From: Helicobacter sp.
GTDB taxonomy: Bacteria > Campylobacterota > Campylobacteria > Campylobacterales > Helicobacteraceae
Assembly: GCF_017502485.1 (NCBI RefSeq)
Contig: NZ_JAFVUX010000019.1
Location: forward strand, 1 to 33,904
Direction of reading: 5' to 3'
Length of the DNA: 33,904 bases
Below are positions 23,332 to 31,268 of this stretch, in pieces; within the stretch, counting starts at the first letter, position 1; every line of letters starts with the position of its first letter. The position numbers and the translations under genes were made by a program. Below the pieces are notes generated by a model. That model worked only from the letters and a program-made list of their open reading frames with translations, made no database searches and was not told where the DNA came from.

Positions 23332-23877
23332 ATGCAAGTACATAAGGTTTTTCAAACAGCTTTGCTAACAGTTTCCCTATTAACAGGAGCTAGTGTGAGC
23401 GCAGGAGCTAGCGATTCTAGCGTATTAGATGGCTACTATATGACACATGTAGGCGATAGTGGGCGACAGAGTATCGTGGAGTTTTTCACCAAAAATGGCA
23501 AGTTTTATGCCTATGGATTTGCCAATGTCGATGGTAGCGGTCCTAAAAAAGACAGCAAAAACCCAGATCCAAAGCTAAGGGAGCGATACGACAAAGGCTC
23601 AGTATTTGTCTATGGGCTAAAGAGTGATGGTAAAGGTAGCTTTGGTGGTGGGGAAGTATATAACTATGATGATGGCAAAACCTACCACCTAAAAATCACT
23701 AAAGATTCTAATGGCATACTTACCCTGCGTGCAAGTATCGATAAGCTAGGAATGATGGGACAGACACTTACTTGGACACCACTCACACAAGAGCAAATTG
23801 CTCAGTATGAGCCCCAAAAGCCAGAACCAAAAGTCATAGAAGACTCTTATCACACATTGCCACAAGCATTTAAATAA
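23332..23877 (+). CDS. Exported DUF2147-like protein inside the hyp operon
   Basis: A 181-residue protein with a clear Sec signal peptide (QTALLTVSLLTGASVSAGA, cleavage near residues 24-26). The mature part is a beta-rich domain of the DUF2147 type: DGYYMTHVGDSGRQSIVEFFTKNGKFYAYGF and the ending LGMMGQTLTWTPL (the family usually shows ...G.W...DGr..ivei...dG.lyG.i and ...g...G...W.r). A proline/lysine-rich tail follows. AAGGAGAGATA precedes the ATG. It separates hypC from hypD, which are usually adjacent. No function is established; a periplasmic role is likely. Confidence 0.75.
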   Translation: MQVHKVFQTALLTVSLLTGASVSAGASDSSVLDGYYMTHVGDSGRQSIVEFFTKNGKFYAYGFANVDGSGPKKDSKNPDPKLRERYDKGSVFVYGLKSDGKGSFGGGEVYNYDDGKTYHLKITKDSNGILTLRASIDKLGMMGQTLTWTPLTQEQIAQYEPQKPEPKVIEDSYHTLPQAFK

Positions 23878-23888
23878 GCAGGCTACGA

Positions 23889-25037
23889 GTGGATTCTACA
23901 AAGCAGTCAAAGAGTCCTGCGCTTGATACAAAACTTCTACTAGAAGGATTCCGCGATAAAGATGCGATCCTAGCCCTTAAGCGCGAAATACACGCTATCG
24001 CTAAAGATCTCCCAAAGCCACTTTATATGATGGAGGTGTGTGGCGGACATACGCACACACTTATGCGCTATGGGCTAAATCAGCTTCTACCAGAATCTAT
24101 CCAATGTATCCATGGACCGGGCTGCCCTGTATGCATAATGCCAAAAAATCGCATCAACCAAGCCTACACCATTGCTATGCAAAATGATGTAATCCTGCTA
24201 ACTCTAGGGGATATGATGCGCGTACCCGGATCGCTAGGGAGCTTGCAAGATGCTAGGGCTAAGGGGGCTGATGTGCGCTTTGTGTATTCGCCTATGCAAG
24301 CCCTAGAAATTGCTAAAGCCAATCCGCAAAAGCGCGTAGTGTATTTTGCCATAGGGTTTGAGACAACTACGCCAATGACTGCAGCTGTGCTTGCACGAGC
24401 AATAGAATCTAAGCTTAATAATCTCTTTATCCATAGTAATCATGTCTTAGTCCCGCCGCCTTTGTATGCGATTTTAGGCAGTGAAGATTCGAAAATTAAC
24501 GCTCTAATCGCGCCATCGCATGTAAGCGTGATCGCAGGCTCTAAGATTTATGAGCCAATTTTTGAGCGATTTAGCATACCCATTGTGGTAAGTGGTTTTG
24601 AGCCTGTGGATATGATGGAGAGTATCGCAATGATTGCGCGCCAAGCTGTGCGCAATGAGCCTAAGCTTGAGGTGCAATATAAACGCGTGGTAACGCGCGT
24701 GGGTAACAAAAAAGCCCAAGAGCTTGTGCGCACTTATTTTGAGCCAAGGGAAAATTTTGAATGGAGAGGCTTAGGTGAGATAGCAGAGTCAGCCCTACGC
24801 TTGCGCGATGAGTTTTGTGAGTTTTGCGCGGAGAGGGAGTTCGCAGATGTGCTAGACTACACACCAATAGCAGATAATAAAGCCTGTCGATGTGGTGATA
24901 TCTTGCGCGGTGTGGCAAAGCCACTTGATTGCAAAGTATTTGGCAAGTCTTGCACCCCAGAGCATCCACTAGGAAGCTGTATGGTAAGTAGTGAGGGAGC
25001 TTGCGCGGCGTATTACAAATACGGGCAAGCTCTTTAG
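23889..25037 (+). CDS. hypD: Hydrogenase maturation factor HypD
   Basis: HypD holds a [4Fe-4S] cluster and, with HypC, assembles the iron-cyanide-CO moiety of [NiFe]-hydrogenase. The 382-residue protein contains MEVCGGHTHTLMRYG, the redox-active IHGPGCPVC, VYSPMQALEIA, FAIGFETTTP, VSGFEPVDMM and the C-terminal cysteine cluster (CRCGDILRG, FGKSCTPEHPLGSCMVSSEGAC). All key cysteines are present. The start is GTG at 23889 (GTGGATTCT, itself a motif copy) with a weak AGG 7-8 bases upstream. It is the last gene of the long plus-strand run and converges on gltS. Confidence 0.95.
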   Translation: MDSTKQSKSPALDTKLLLEGFRDKDAILALKREIHAIAKDLPKPLYMMEVCGGHTHTLMRYGLNQLLPESIQCIHGPGCPVCIMPKNRINQAYTIAMQNDVILLTLGDMMRVPGSLGSLQDARAKGADVRFVYSPMQALEIAKANPQKRVVYFAIGFETTTPMTAAVLARAIESKLNNLFIHSNHVLVPPPLYAILGSEDSKINALIAPSHVSVIAGSKIYEPIFERFSIPIVVSGFEPVDMMESIAMIARQAVRNEPKLEVQYKRVVTRVGNKKAQELVRTYFEPRENFEWRGLGEIAESALRLRDEFCEFCAEREFADVLDYTPIADNKACRCGDILRGVAKPLDCKVFGKSCTPEHPLGSCMVSSEGACAAYYKYGQAL

Positions 25038-25058
25038 ATTCTAGTAAGTCCTAAAGCT

Positions 25059-26414
25059 TTAACAAAGACTCATAAGCGTGTAAGCTAGACTTGATAGTAC
25101 TTGCGCACTGGAATCTAGGAGGGTGCCAGCCTGCTCTCTGCTAGATTCTACCGAGCCTTGTGGAAATATACGCAACAACAAAAAGCCTTGAATCACGAGC
25201 AAATTAACAATATCGATGAAAAATGCCCCCACAAGCGGGACGATCATAAATGCCGTGTGGCTTGCACCATAGTGGTTGGTAACTGCTTGCATATTGACCA
25301 TAGCCGTAGGTGTAGCCCCAAGCCCAAACCCACAATGCCCAGCAGCAAACACGCTCGCATCATAGTCTTTGCCCAAGAATCTAAAAGTTACAAACACTGC
25401 ATAAGCCACCATTATCAATATCTGCACGATCAAAATTACAATAAGTGGCAGTGCAATATCTGCTAGCTGCCAAATTTTAATAATGAGAAATGAAAGAGCC
25501 AAAAAGAGTGCCAAGCTCACATTGCCTAGCACAGATACTTCTCTATCAAATACATAGTGGATTTTGAGCGTAGCTAGACCATTGCGCAAGATGATCCCGC
25601 AAAACAAGCACCATACAAAAGTAGGGACATTAATCCCTAACTGATCACGCAAAGTAGGCGCACTCACTTGGGTCATAAAATTTCCCACAAGCAGACAAAT
25701 GGCAATAAGTGCTAAAGATTCTAAGAAAGAAGCAGTGGTGATGAGCCGCTCCCTTTGTGGAGCTTCAAAGTTACTCGCTAGGGTACTTTGCTCACTAGTA
25801 TCGCTTAGAGCTAAGACTTTGCCTTGGTTTGGAGTTTGTAGCTTATGTCTGCGTATAAGGAAGCGTGCGACAGGACCGCCGATAAGCCCACCCATCACAA
25901 GCCCAAAAGTCGCGGCTGCAAGCGCAACTTCTCTGGCGTTGCTAAGTCCATACTGCTCATTTGAAAAGACATCTGCCCAAGCTAATCCTGTGCCATGCCC
26001 TCCACTCATCGTAATAGAGCCTCCAAGCATACCCACTAGCGGATCTATCCCCATAGCAAGTGCCAGCCCCACACCAACGATATTTTGCAAAAACAACAAC
26101 CCCACCACAATCACTAAAAACAGCACCAAAAGCCGCCCTCCCTTTTTCAGCGATGAGAAGTCCGCACTTAGCCCTATGCTTGAAAAAAACGCTAGCATTA
26201 GCGGATCTTTCAAAGCTTCATCAAATGTGATATGCACAGAAAAATACTTATAGCCGATAAAAATAGCGATGCAAATGAACACGCCCCCCACGACAGGCTC
26301 TGGCAGATCAAAATCTCGTAGGAACTTAACACGCGCTAGCAAAAACCGCCCAAGCAACAACACCACCACCATAGCCACAAGCGTGGAATAAAAATCCAAA
26401 GAATACTCTCTCAT
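25059..26414 (-). CDS. gltS: Sodium/glutamate symporter
   Basis: GltS imports glutamate with sodium through the inner membrane. The 451-residue protein follows E. coli GltS along its length: LPEPVVGGVF, DPLMLAFFSSIGLSA, the re-entrant loop GSITMSGGHGTGLAW, the repeated loop in the second half AAGHCGFGLGATPTAMVNMQA, and VPLVGAFFIDIVN. Multiple hydrophobic helices are evident. It is longer than usual because of a polar insert in the middle loop (LALSDTSEQSTLASNFEAPQ) and a Ser-rich C-terminal tail. The ATG at 26414 fits the family start; AGGA lies 8 bases upstream. It follows fliW by 64 bases. Confidence 0.94.
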   Translation of the reverse strand: MREYSLDFYSTLVAMVVVLLLGRFLLARVKFLRDFDLPEPVVGGVFICIAIFIGYKYFSVHITFDEALKDPLMLAFFSSIGLSADFSSLKKGGRLLVLFLVIVVGLLFLQNIVGVGLALAMGIDPLVGMLGGSITMSGGHGTGLAWADVFSNEQYGLSNAREVALAAATFGLVMGGLIGGPVARFLIRRHKLQTPNQGKVLALSDTSEQSTLASNFEAPQRERLITTASFLESLALIAICLLVGNFMTQVSAPTLRDQLGINVPTFVWCLFCGIILRNGLATLKIHYVFDREVSVLGNVSLALFLALSFLIIKIWQLADIALPLIVILIVQILIMVAYAVFVTFRFLGKDYDASVFAAGHCGFGLGATPTAMVNMQAVTNHYGASHTAFMIVPLVGAFFIDIVNLLVIQGFLLLRIFPQGSVESSREQAGTLLDSSAQVLSSLAYTLMSLC

Positions 26415-26478
26415 ATCAAATCCTACTAGCAAATAAGCCCACACAAAAGTGCGTAAAATGTAGTATAGGCAATGCAGA

Positions 26479-26916
26479 CTACTGCTGCGGATTAGCATCA
26501 TTGGGAGAGTTTTTACCTACAAGCTCTTCCCCCTCCTTATACCATTTAGAAATAGGTTCAGCAATGCTATAAGTAGAATATTTGAAGCTATCTAGGACAA
26601 TTTGCGCCATTGTTTGGTTATCGAAGTTAAACACCAGAGGGGCTAGAAAGTTGATCGTGGATTGCTGGATTGGCGTTTGCATCACCATAATATTGGCGAC
26701 AAAGATATTTTTCGCATTCTCTAGGTCTAGCAGAAGCTTTATAGCCACGGGCACTTCGAAGTCATATTCTCGCAAGATGAAAGGATTGACAAGCACAAAT
26801 ACTGGCGCTTGCGCATCGACATTACTCAAGCGCATAAAAATCTCATCGATTTTTTCAAGCTTCATCTTCACAACATCTTCAAAGCCCAAAATAGGCGACT
26901 TGACTTCAAAAACCAT
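26479..26916 (-). CDS. fliW: Flagellar assembly factor FliW
   Basis: FliW binds flagellin and antagonises the translational repressor CsrA, linking flagellin stock to flaA mRNA translation. The 145-residue protein has the family pattern [30 protein letters not shown], the [13 protein letters not shown] strand and [24 protein letters not shown], with Helicobacter-like spacing. The start is the ATG at 26916, with AAGG at 6 bases; an adjacent GTG is the alternative. It has its own promoter and is divergent from the S4 gene. Confidence 0.92.
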   Translation of the reverse strand: MVFEVKSPILGFEDVVKMKLEKIDEIFMRLSNVDAQAPVFVLVNPFILREYDFEVPVAIKLLLDLENAKNIFVANIMVMQTPIQQSTINFLAPLVFNFDNQTMAQIVLDSFKYSTYSIAEPISKWYKEGEELVGKNSPNDANPQQ

Positions 26917-26954
26917 CACGAACCTTTAAATTTGCAAACTTAAGTTAGTCGCCG

Positions 26955-26960
26955 ATTCTA
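26955..26960 (-). promoter_or_regulatory. fliW promoter -10
   Basis: On the minus strand TTGATT, a 16-base spacer and TAGAAT form a plausible vegetative promoter about 40 bases before fliW. The -10 coincides with a GATTCTA motif copy, so motif and promoter cannot be told apart here. Confidence 0.45.
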
Positions 26961-27013
26961 TCTAATTTTTTGTGAAAATCAAATATACACTGCGGATATT
27001 CTTGGGATTTTGC

Positions 27014-27019
27014 TACAAT
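27014..27019 (+). promoter_or_regulatory. -10 element for the S4-domain gene
   Basis: TTTTGCTACAATC holds TACAAT about 39 bases before the S4 gene start, preceded by a T-rich stretch as in Campylobacterota promoters. It diverges from the fliW promoter within the same 140-bp gap. Confidence 0.45.
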
Positions 27020-27057
27020 CTAGTCGCGACCTACCTAGTAAATAAGTGAGAAATTCT

Positions 27058-27315
27058 ATGCGGATTGACAGCTTTCTTAATGCCACAAATATTGTCAAAA
27101 AGCGTTCAATCGCACAAGATATGTGCACAAATAATATTGTCGAGCTAAATGGTGTACGTGTAAAAAGTAGCAAAGAGGTGCGCATAGGCGATGTGATCAC
27201 CCTATACTTTCTCACTTATAAAAAATCTTATAAAGTCCTAGCTATCCCCACCACACGCACCACCTCTAAATCTCTCTCTGCAACTTTTATACAAGAAATC
27301 ACCACACAAGAGTAA
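27058..27315 (+). CDS. S4-domain RNA-binding protein (RqcP/Hsp15-like)
   Basis: An 85-residue protein that is almost entirely an S4 RNA-binding domain: MRIDSFLNATNIVKKRSIAQ then NNIVELNGVRVKSSKEVRIGDVITLYF. This is the arrangement in Hsp15 and in RqcP (YabO/YlmH-like), which bind stalled 50S-peptidyl-tRNA complexes. The ATG at 27058 fits the family start; a GTG four codons earlier is possible and the ribosome site is weak. An NFACT/RqcH-like gene lies 1.5 kb away (28789-30165), which makes a shared ribosome quality-control role possible but unproven. Confidence 0.85.
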   Translation: MRIDSFLNATNIVKKRSIAQDMCTNNIVELNGVRVKSSKEVRIGDVITLYFLTYKKSYKVLAIPTTRTTSKSLSATFIQEITTQE

Positions 27316-27360
27316 CAAGCATAATACAGTGCGAAAGACTATAGGCTTTGTAGAATCTCA

Positions 27361-27727
27361 TTAAGCTAGATTGTTTTTCTTTTTGATTAAGGAGTGTTTG
27401 TCAAGTGTTGCTAGGGACTTTGGGCTGATGTGTTCTAGGAGTTTGACAATGTGGCTATATTTAGCAAGATTTGGGTCTTGTAAGCAGAATCTTTGAAACA
27501 TTTTGTATGGTAAGCTTTGGGAGAAAAGCTCCTGCTTATACACGCCCAAAACATCGGCAATATATCCGCCTTTAGTTCAACATTGCCATTAAGATAGGCA
27601 TAAATGCTAGAGATTGTGGGCGTTTCACTCATTCGCACGCAAGCCTAAGTCTATAGGGTGGTTAGTAAGCTCTTTTTGCTTAGATTTTTTGCTTTAGCAT
27701 CTCATTTATTTTATCAATAACTTTCAT
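27361..27727 (-). pseudogene. Frameshifted regulator-like gene
   Basis: Pieces of one protein are spread over three frames on the minus strand. They are an ATG at 27727 giving MKVIDKINEMLKQK, then NHPIDLGLRANE, then TPTISSIYAYLNGNVELKA, and finally GYIADVLGVYKQELFSQ...KMFQRFCLQD, ending LIKKKNNLA at 27361. Read together they resemble a Cro/XRE-type helix-turn-helix protein of about 120 residues. At least three shifts are needed (one near the A-run around 27679, one near 27632, one near 27572), so the gene is dead. The family assignment rests on the reconstructed pattern only. Confidence 0.5.
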
Positions 27728-27818
27728 TCTGCTTTATTTTTTGTGCAATGTTATCAAAGAGATAGCATCATTTATCAATTGGTTCAAACTTACTGAAACA
27801 ATGGGAGATTAGGCTACT

Positions 27819-28265
27819 ATGGCAAGTGAATATGCATCATTTAAGGGAATATATAATGGAGAGTCATCTGGTATGACGACATTTGTGGGAATGCTTTGCG
27901 GAATTGTAAGTTTTGGTATAGCGTATATGCTTTGTTCGCAAACAACTTGGATGATAGTCCCCCAGAGACTTTTGAAATAGGTTGGGGTAGATTGCATTTG
28001 GGGGTGGTTTATTCTAGCAGGCGTGTTTATGGGATTATCAAACACTCTTTTTTTATCATCATATGAAGCAGAACGCAGGAGAAAGTTTATAGCGTGTCCA
28101 AAATGTCAGCACGAAACAAAAATTGTTAAAGATGATTTGTTTAGTGAAAGTGTGATAGGTGAGCGAAAAACAAGAAACAATAAACTTGCAATAGAACATT
28201 ATCGCATAGGCACAAGACTTGTAACAATCGCCTATCAATCGTGTGATTATACAAAAGCACTATGA
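27819..28265 (+). pseudogene. Two-helix membrane protein with zinc-ribbon half, broken by one amber codon
   Basis: One frame runs from an ATG at 27819 to a TGA at 28265 and is interrupted only by a TAG at 27978-27980 (codon 54 of 149). On both sides the coding looks continuous. A first membrane helix (MTTFVGMLCGIVSFGIAYML) lies before the TAG and a second (WGWFILAGVFMGLSNTLFL) 7 codons after it. A cytosolic part with CPKC, a half zinc ribbon, follows. The missing partner cysteine pair near the end (only YQSCDY is seen) suggests further C-terminal damage. A GTG at 28023 could start a shorter product but lacks a good ribosome site. Function unknown. Confidence 0.55.
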
Positions 28266-28467
28266 ATTAAAATTTAAAGAAAGAGTATAAAAAACATAAA
28301 ATGTAGCAAGTGGAATGAGTGCAAGCCTACAAGATGTGCTATGCTCTACCCTTGACTTACGCCCTAGCATTGATACACCCAAAGAAATACCATCTCTATG
28401 AGAAAGAATACCTGCCCTTTGTGCTTCTCTGTGGTGTGGTGCTGTGAGTGTGATCTACACCTAGAAT
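28266..28467. other. Gene-poor stretch with one short open frame
   Basis: No well-supported gene. A plus-strand frame from a GTG at 28319 to a TGA at 28447 encodes 42 residues ending HLYEKEYLPFVLLCGVVL, which looks like the hydrophobic end of a former membrane protein. It has no ribosome site. Together with 27361-28265 this makes about 1.1 kb of decaying accessory sequence between the S4 gene and the small protein at 28468. Confidence 0.3.
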
Positions 28468-28776
28468 CTATACTTTGATATTGAGCAAATGCGCACTCTC
28501 ATCACTATTGAGACTAGATTCTAGCTGGACTAACTCTTCTTGCTCGCTTGGCTCTCGCTCCTCTTGCTCTCCCCTCTCCCACTGCCCATTGCCCTTGGTG
28601 TCTTTGTCGATTTTATTACCCGTTTCTGTAGGGCGCACCTCTTGGATTTCCTTGAGCTTATCTTCAAATTCTTGGGGAATCATATCGCCCCTTTGCATAG
28701 CGTTTGCGTGCGTGGCAGAAGTCGCTTGCATATTTTGATTGATATAAGTGATATTACCAATGGGTGAGATTGCCAT
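28468..28776 (-). CDS. Small acidic Helicobacter protein, unknown
   Basis: A 102-residue hydrophilic protein with a conserved-looking N-terminus (MAISPIGNITYINQNMQA) and an acidic, Glu/Gln-rich, low-complexity C-terminal half (GEQEEREPSEQEELVQLESS). It has no signal peptide or membrane segment. AGCAAGGAGACATT precedes the ATG, a strong ribosome site. It starts 12 bases after the NFACT gene and is surely cotranscribed with it. I do not recognise a functional family. The N-terminus looks ordered and the rest disordered, which suggests an adaptor or secreted-substrate-like protein, but this is a guess. Confidence 0.7.
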   Translation of the reverse strand: MAISPIGNITYINQNMQATSATHANAMQRGDMIPQEFEDKLKEIQEVRPTETGNKIDKDTKGNGQWERGEQEEREPSEQEELVQLESSLNSDESAHLLNIKV

Positions 28777-28788
28777 AATGTCTCCTTG

Positions 28789-30165
28789 CTAGCTTATGCG
28801 GTAATGCAGACTTTTATGCTTACTATACACTACCTGCGCACCGCTAATAATCTTCACAAACTTTCTCTTTGTATAATCGACACAAAAATCCCCCTGCTTA
28901 AATCCGCTTACCCCTAATAGAATCTCACCTGCTTTATAGACCACAGATTCTGGGGCTGTATTTTTCCCACAATGGATAATCAAATGTGAAGAAGGAAGAT
29001 CTCGAATATGTAGCCATAAATCATCAGCACGCGCAGATTCTAGGAGTTTAATATTCTCCCTTTCATTGCGCCCTATAGAGATTTTTATCCCTTGGATAAA
29101 TACGACTTCTGCTTGCTCATTTTGGGACTTTTTCTTAGTATTCTGCTTGGCTTTAGGCAAAAGGATAGTAAGTGTGTCAAGCTTGTTTGCACGCTCTATA
29201 AACGCCAGCTCCCTATCTAAAAAGCTAATTTTCTCCTCCAAATTTGCGACTTCTTTGTGGATATTTTTTGCCTTTCTAGAGAGCTTTTTAGACTCTTTGA
29301 ATAGTTGATTAATTGCAGCTTGTGGGGTGCTATGAGAAGGCAGTGTAATACTCCAAAGCTCCCCGCTCTCATCGGCGATCTCTATTTGGGTTTGGTAGGG
29401 CTTTAGCGTGTGCAGATGCATTAGTGCTAGATTGGCTTGGTGTTGTAGCTTTGTGGATTCTAGTAGTAGGCTTTGTGCTTTAGGCAAGGATTCTAGCAAG
29501 ACTTGTGCGCGTGATTTTATGCGCGTATAGTGGATTAAGAGAGAGTGCTTCATAGATTCTAGGGCGCGTATGTTTGCAAGCTCATAGGCACGTGCTAAAA
29601 TATCAGGCATAGATTCTAGTGCTATGGAAGACTCTTGCGTTTTTGGGCGGGGGTTTGGGGGCATTTTGGCAAGAGGTATTCCTACTTTCACAGGACGACA
29701 GGAAATCGCTTGAGAAATATGCCGCAATGCTTCTATAACAACCCCACTAGCATTGAGAATAATCACATTTGTATGCTTCCCGCTAAATTCGAACTGCACT
29801 ATTGTAGTGCTTTGCTTATAGCTTCCTTGCTGCAAAAGCTCTAGGCGCAGGATTCTGTCATCATCATAAAGCGTGCTAGAGAGAATCTTAGAGCGATGAA
29901 GCTTAGATAGCGCGATATCAAAGGGGGCGTTATAATGCTTAGGGCTTAGGGGGGCATCTTTACTTGTGTAGGCATAGCTCTTGCCCCTTACCATAGAGAG
30001 ATAGAGATCAAAGCTTTTAGCTCCATTAAGGGCGGCTTGTAGCTCTGGGTTATGGCAGTGGTCTAGGGTGAGTCTTAGCACCATATCTTGCACGCGATCT
30101 ATGCGCACAAGCCTTTCAAAGCACGCACAAAATCGCGCAAGTGCATCGACTTTAGCAAGTGTCAT
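28789..30165 (-). CDS. NFACT family protein (RqcH-like / fibronectin-binding protein homologue)
   Basis: A 458-residue NFACT protein. In B. subtilis the family member RqcH binds stalled large ribosomal subunits and directs alanine tailing of the nascent chain; older annotations call such proteins fibronectin-binding. The N-terminal NFACT-N region keeps the Asp-Arg pair (Asp103-Arg104 in DDDRILRL), matching RqcH Asp97-Arg98, and FSGKHTNVIIL corresponds to EIMGRHSNIIL. A helical coiled-coil middle spans about 280-330, and the NFACT-R end has SIGRNERENIKLLESARADDLWLHIRDLPSSH in parts (DLWLHIRDLPSSH at 382-394). It is about 100 residues shorter than RqcH. The ATG at 30165 follows AAAGGAGCTCA. Confidence 0.88.
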   Translation of the reverse strand: MTLAKVDALARFCACFERLVRIDRVQDMVLRLTLDHCHNPELQAALNGAKSFDLYLSMVRGKSYAYTSKDAPLSPKHYNAPFDIALSKLHRSKILSSTLYDDDRILRLELLQQGSYKQSTTIVQFEFSGKHTNVIILNASGVVIEALRHISQAISCRPVKVGIPLAKMPPNPRPKTQESSIALESMPDILARAYELANIRALESMKHSLLIHYTRIKSRAQVLLESLPKAQSLLLESTKLQHQANLALMHLHTLKPYQTQIEIADESGELWSITLPSHSTPQAAINQLFKESKKLSRKAKNIHKEVANLEEKISFLDRELAFIERANKLDTLTILLPKAKQNTKKKSQNEQAEVVFIQGIKISIGRNERENIKLLESARADDLWLHIRDLPSSHLIIHCGKNTAPESVVYKAGEILLGVSGFKQGDFCVDYTKRKFVKIISGAQVVYSKHKSLHYRIS

Positions 30166-30192
30166 TGAGCTCCTTTGCGATGGGCGGTGTGT

Positions 30193-30198
30193 TATAAT
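30193..30198 (+). promoter_or_regulatory. -10 element for the GT9 gene
   Basis: A consensus TATAAT (within GTGTTATAATGCC) lies 27 bases before the ATG at 30226, in the 60-bp gap that diverges from the NFACT gene. It probably drives GT9, gspF-like and pdxA together. Confidence 0.6.
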
Positions 30199-30225
30199 GC
30201 CATAAAATCTAGACAAAGAGTAGCA

Positions 30226-31260
30226 ATGATTGGGTTCTATCGTGCGGGGTTTCTTGGGGACAATGTGGTTGCTTTAAAAGCTCTGCTTATGCTACGCCAT
30301 AGCTATGATGGAGACATTATCATCTACACAAATGCCCAAGGTATGCAGATTTTCTCAAAGCTTAGTGGCTTTGTCTGTATAGATTCTAGTGCTATGAGTA
30401 AGCAAGAGCTACTAGCTCATATCAACGCTCAGCATTTTGAGTGCTTTATCTTAACGCAGCCTAATCGCTGGAGTTGCAAGCTCCTAAGTATGAGCAATGC
30501 TAAGCGCATCATTTCCTTTGCCACTTTGGCAAATCTCTTTAGCCCACGCATTAGTAAGGTATTTTTCTCGCGCGCATTTTCGCAAATCTCTTACCACAAG
30601 GCACTATGTAAGCTTGTAGCAAAGGTAGATTCTAAGAGATTTGCTAAAGCTAGCATAGACTTTTCTAACTTTCGCTACCCTGTAGATGAGAGCGCAAGAG
30701 CACGCGTGCAAGCCGCGCTAGATTCTGCTACACATTATCTCATCACGCCAAAGCCTGCACCAAACCCTAAAAGCCCAGTAAGCCTAGCTCCTATCATCTG
30801 TCTTAATCCTTTTGTCAAATCCACGCGTATAAATCTCCCCTTATCAACCTACATCAATCTAGCCTATAAGCTAGCTACACGCTTTGAGTCTATGCGCTTT
30901 GTCATCTTACACTATAATGGTGCGCCCACACTCTGCCTGCAAGATCCACTGCCAAATCTCTTTGTCTTTAGCAACGATAATGATCTCGCTAATCTCATCG
31001 AGTTACTACGGCTCTCTTGCTTGCTTATTAGTCCAAGCACAGGCACAATCCACATTGCAGATATGCTCCATATCCCAACCATTGGGATCTACAACCGCAA
31101 GGATTCTAGGCTATGGCTTGGTGATAGTATGCAAAAGCAGCATTTAGTCCTACTCCAAACACCCCTTGAGCAAAGTTCAGCGCAAGCCATAGAGCAAGCG
31201 CAAAAACGCGTCTATACCCTTGCGTGTGCTATGCTTGAACCTTTAGCACACTCTCACTAA
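30226..31260 (+). CDS. GT9 (heptosyltransferase-like) glycosyltransferase
   Basis: A 344-residue GT-B enzyme of the GT9/heptosyltransferase type, which adds ADP-heptose or similar sugars to the lipopolysaccharide core on the cytoplasmic face of the inner membrane. The start MIGFYRAGFLGDNVVALKAL matches the GT9 acceptor-site opening (IGDxVxxxP type). The C-terminal donor motif is SPSTGTIHIADMLHIPTIGIY (270-290 in parts), where heptosyltransferases have D-T/S-G-x-x-H-x-A. NPFVKSTRINLP near residue 194 matches the NPGAxxxxKxWP position. The ATG at 30226 is chosen over upstream frame because of the promoter; the ribosome site (AAAGAG) is weak. The exact sugar is unknown. Confidence 0.8.
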   Translation: MIGFYRAGFLGDNVVALKALLMLRHSYDGDIIIYTNAQGMQIFSKLSGFVCIDSSAMSKQELLAHINAQHFECFILTQPNRWSCKLLSMSNAKRIISFATLANLFSPRISKVFFSRAFSQISYHKALCKLVAKVDSKRFAKASIDFSNFRYPVDESARARVQAALDSATHYLITPKPAPNPKSPVSLAPIICLNPFVKSTRINLPLSTYINLAYKLATRFESMRFVILHYNGAPTLCLQDPLPNLFVFSNDNDLANLIELLRLSCLLISPSTGTIHIADMLHIPTIGIYNRKDSRLWLGDSMQKQHLVLLQTPLEQSSAQAIEQAQKRVYTLACAMLEPLAHSH

Positions 31261-31268
31261 GAGGCACT

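Noticed and set aside
27978-27980. Amber codon as a pyrrolysine or programmed readthrough site
   Set aside because: No pyrrolysine machinery is known in this group, no downstream structure stands out, and neighbouring genes are decaying. A plain nonsense mutation is simpler.
28023-28265. Independent 80-codon gene starting at GTG 28023
   Set aside because: The frame continues upstream to an ATG at 27819 through a single TAG, with matching membrane character, and there is no ribosome site at 28023. It is treated as the 3' part of a broken gene.
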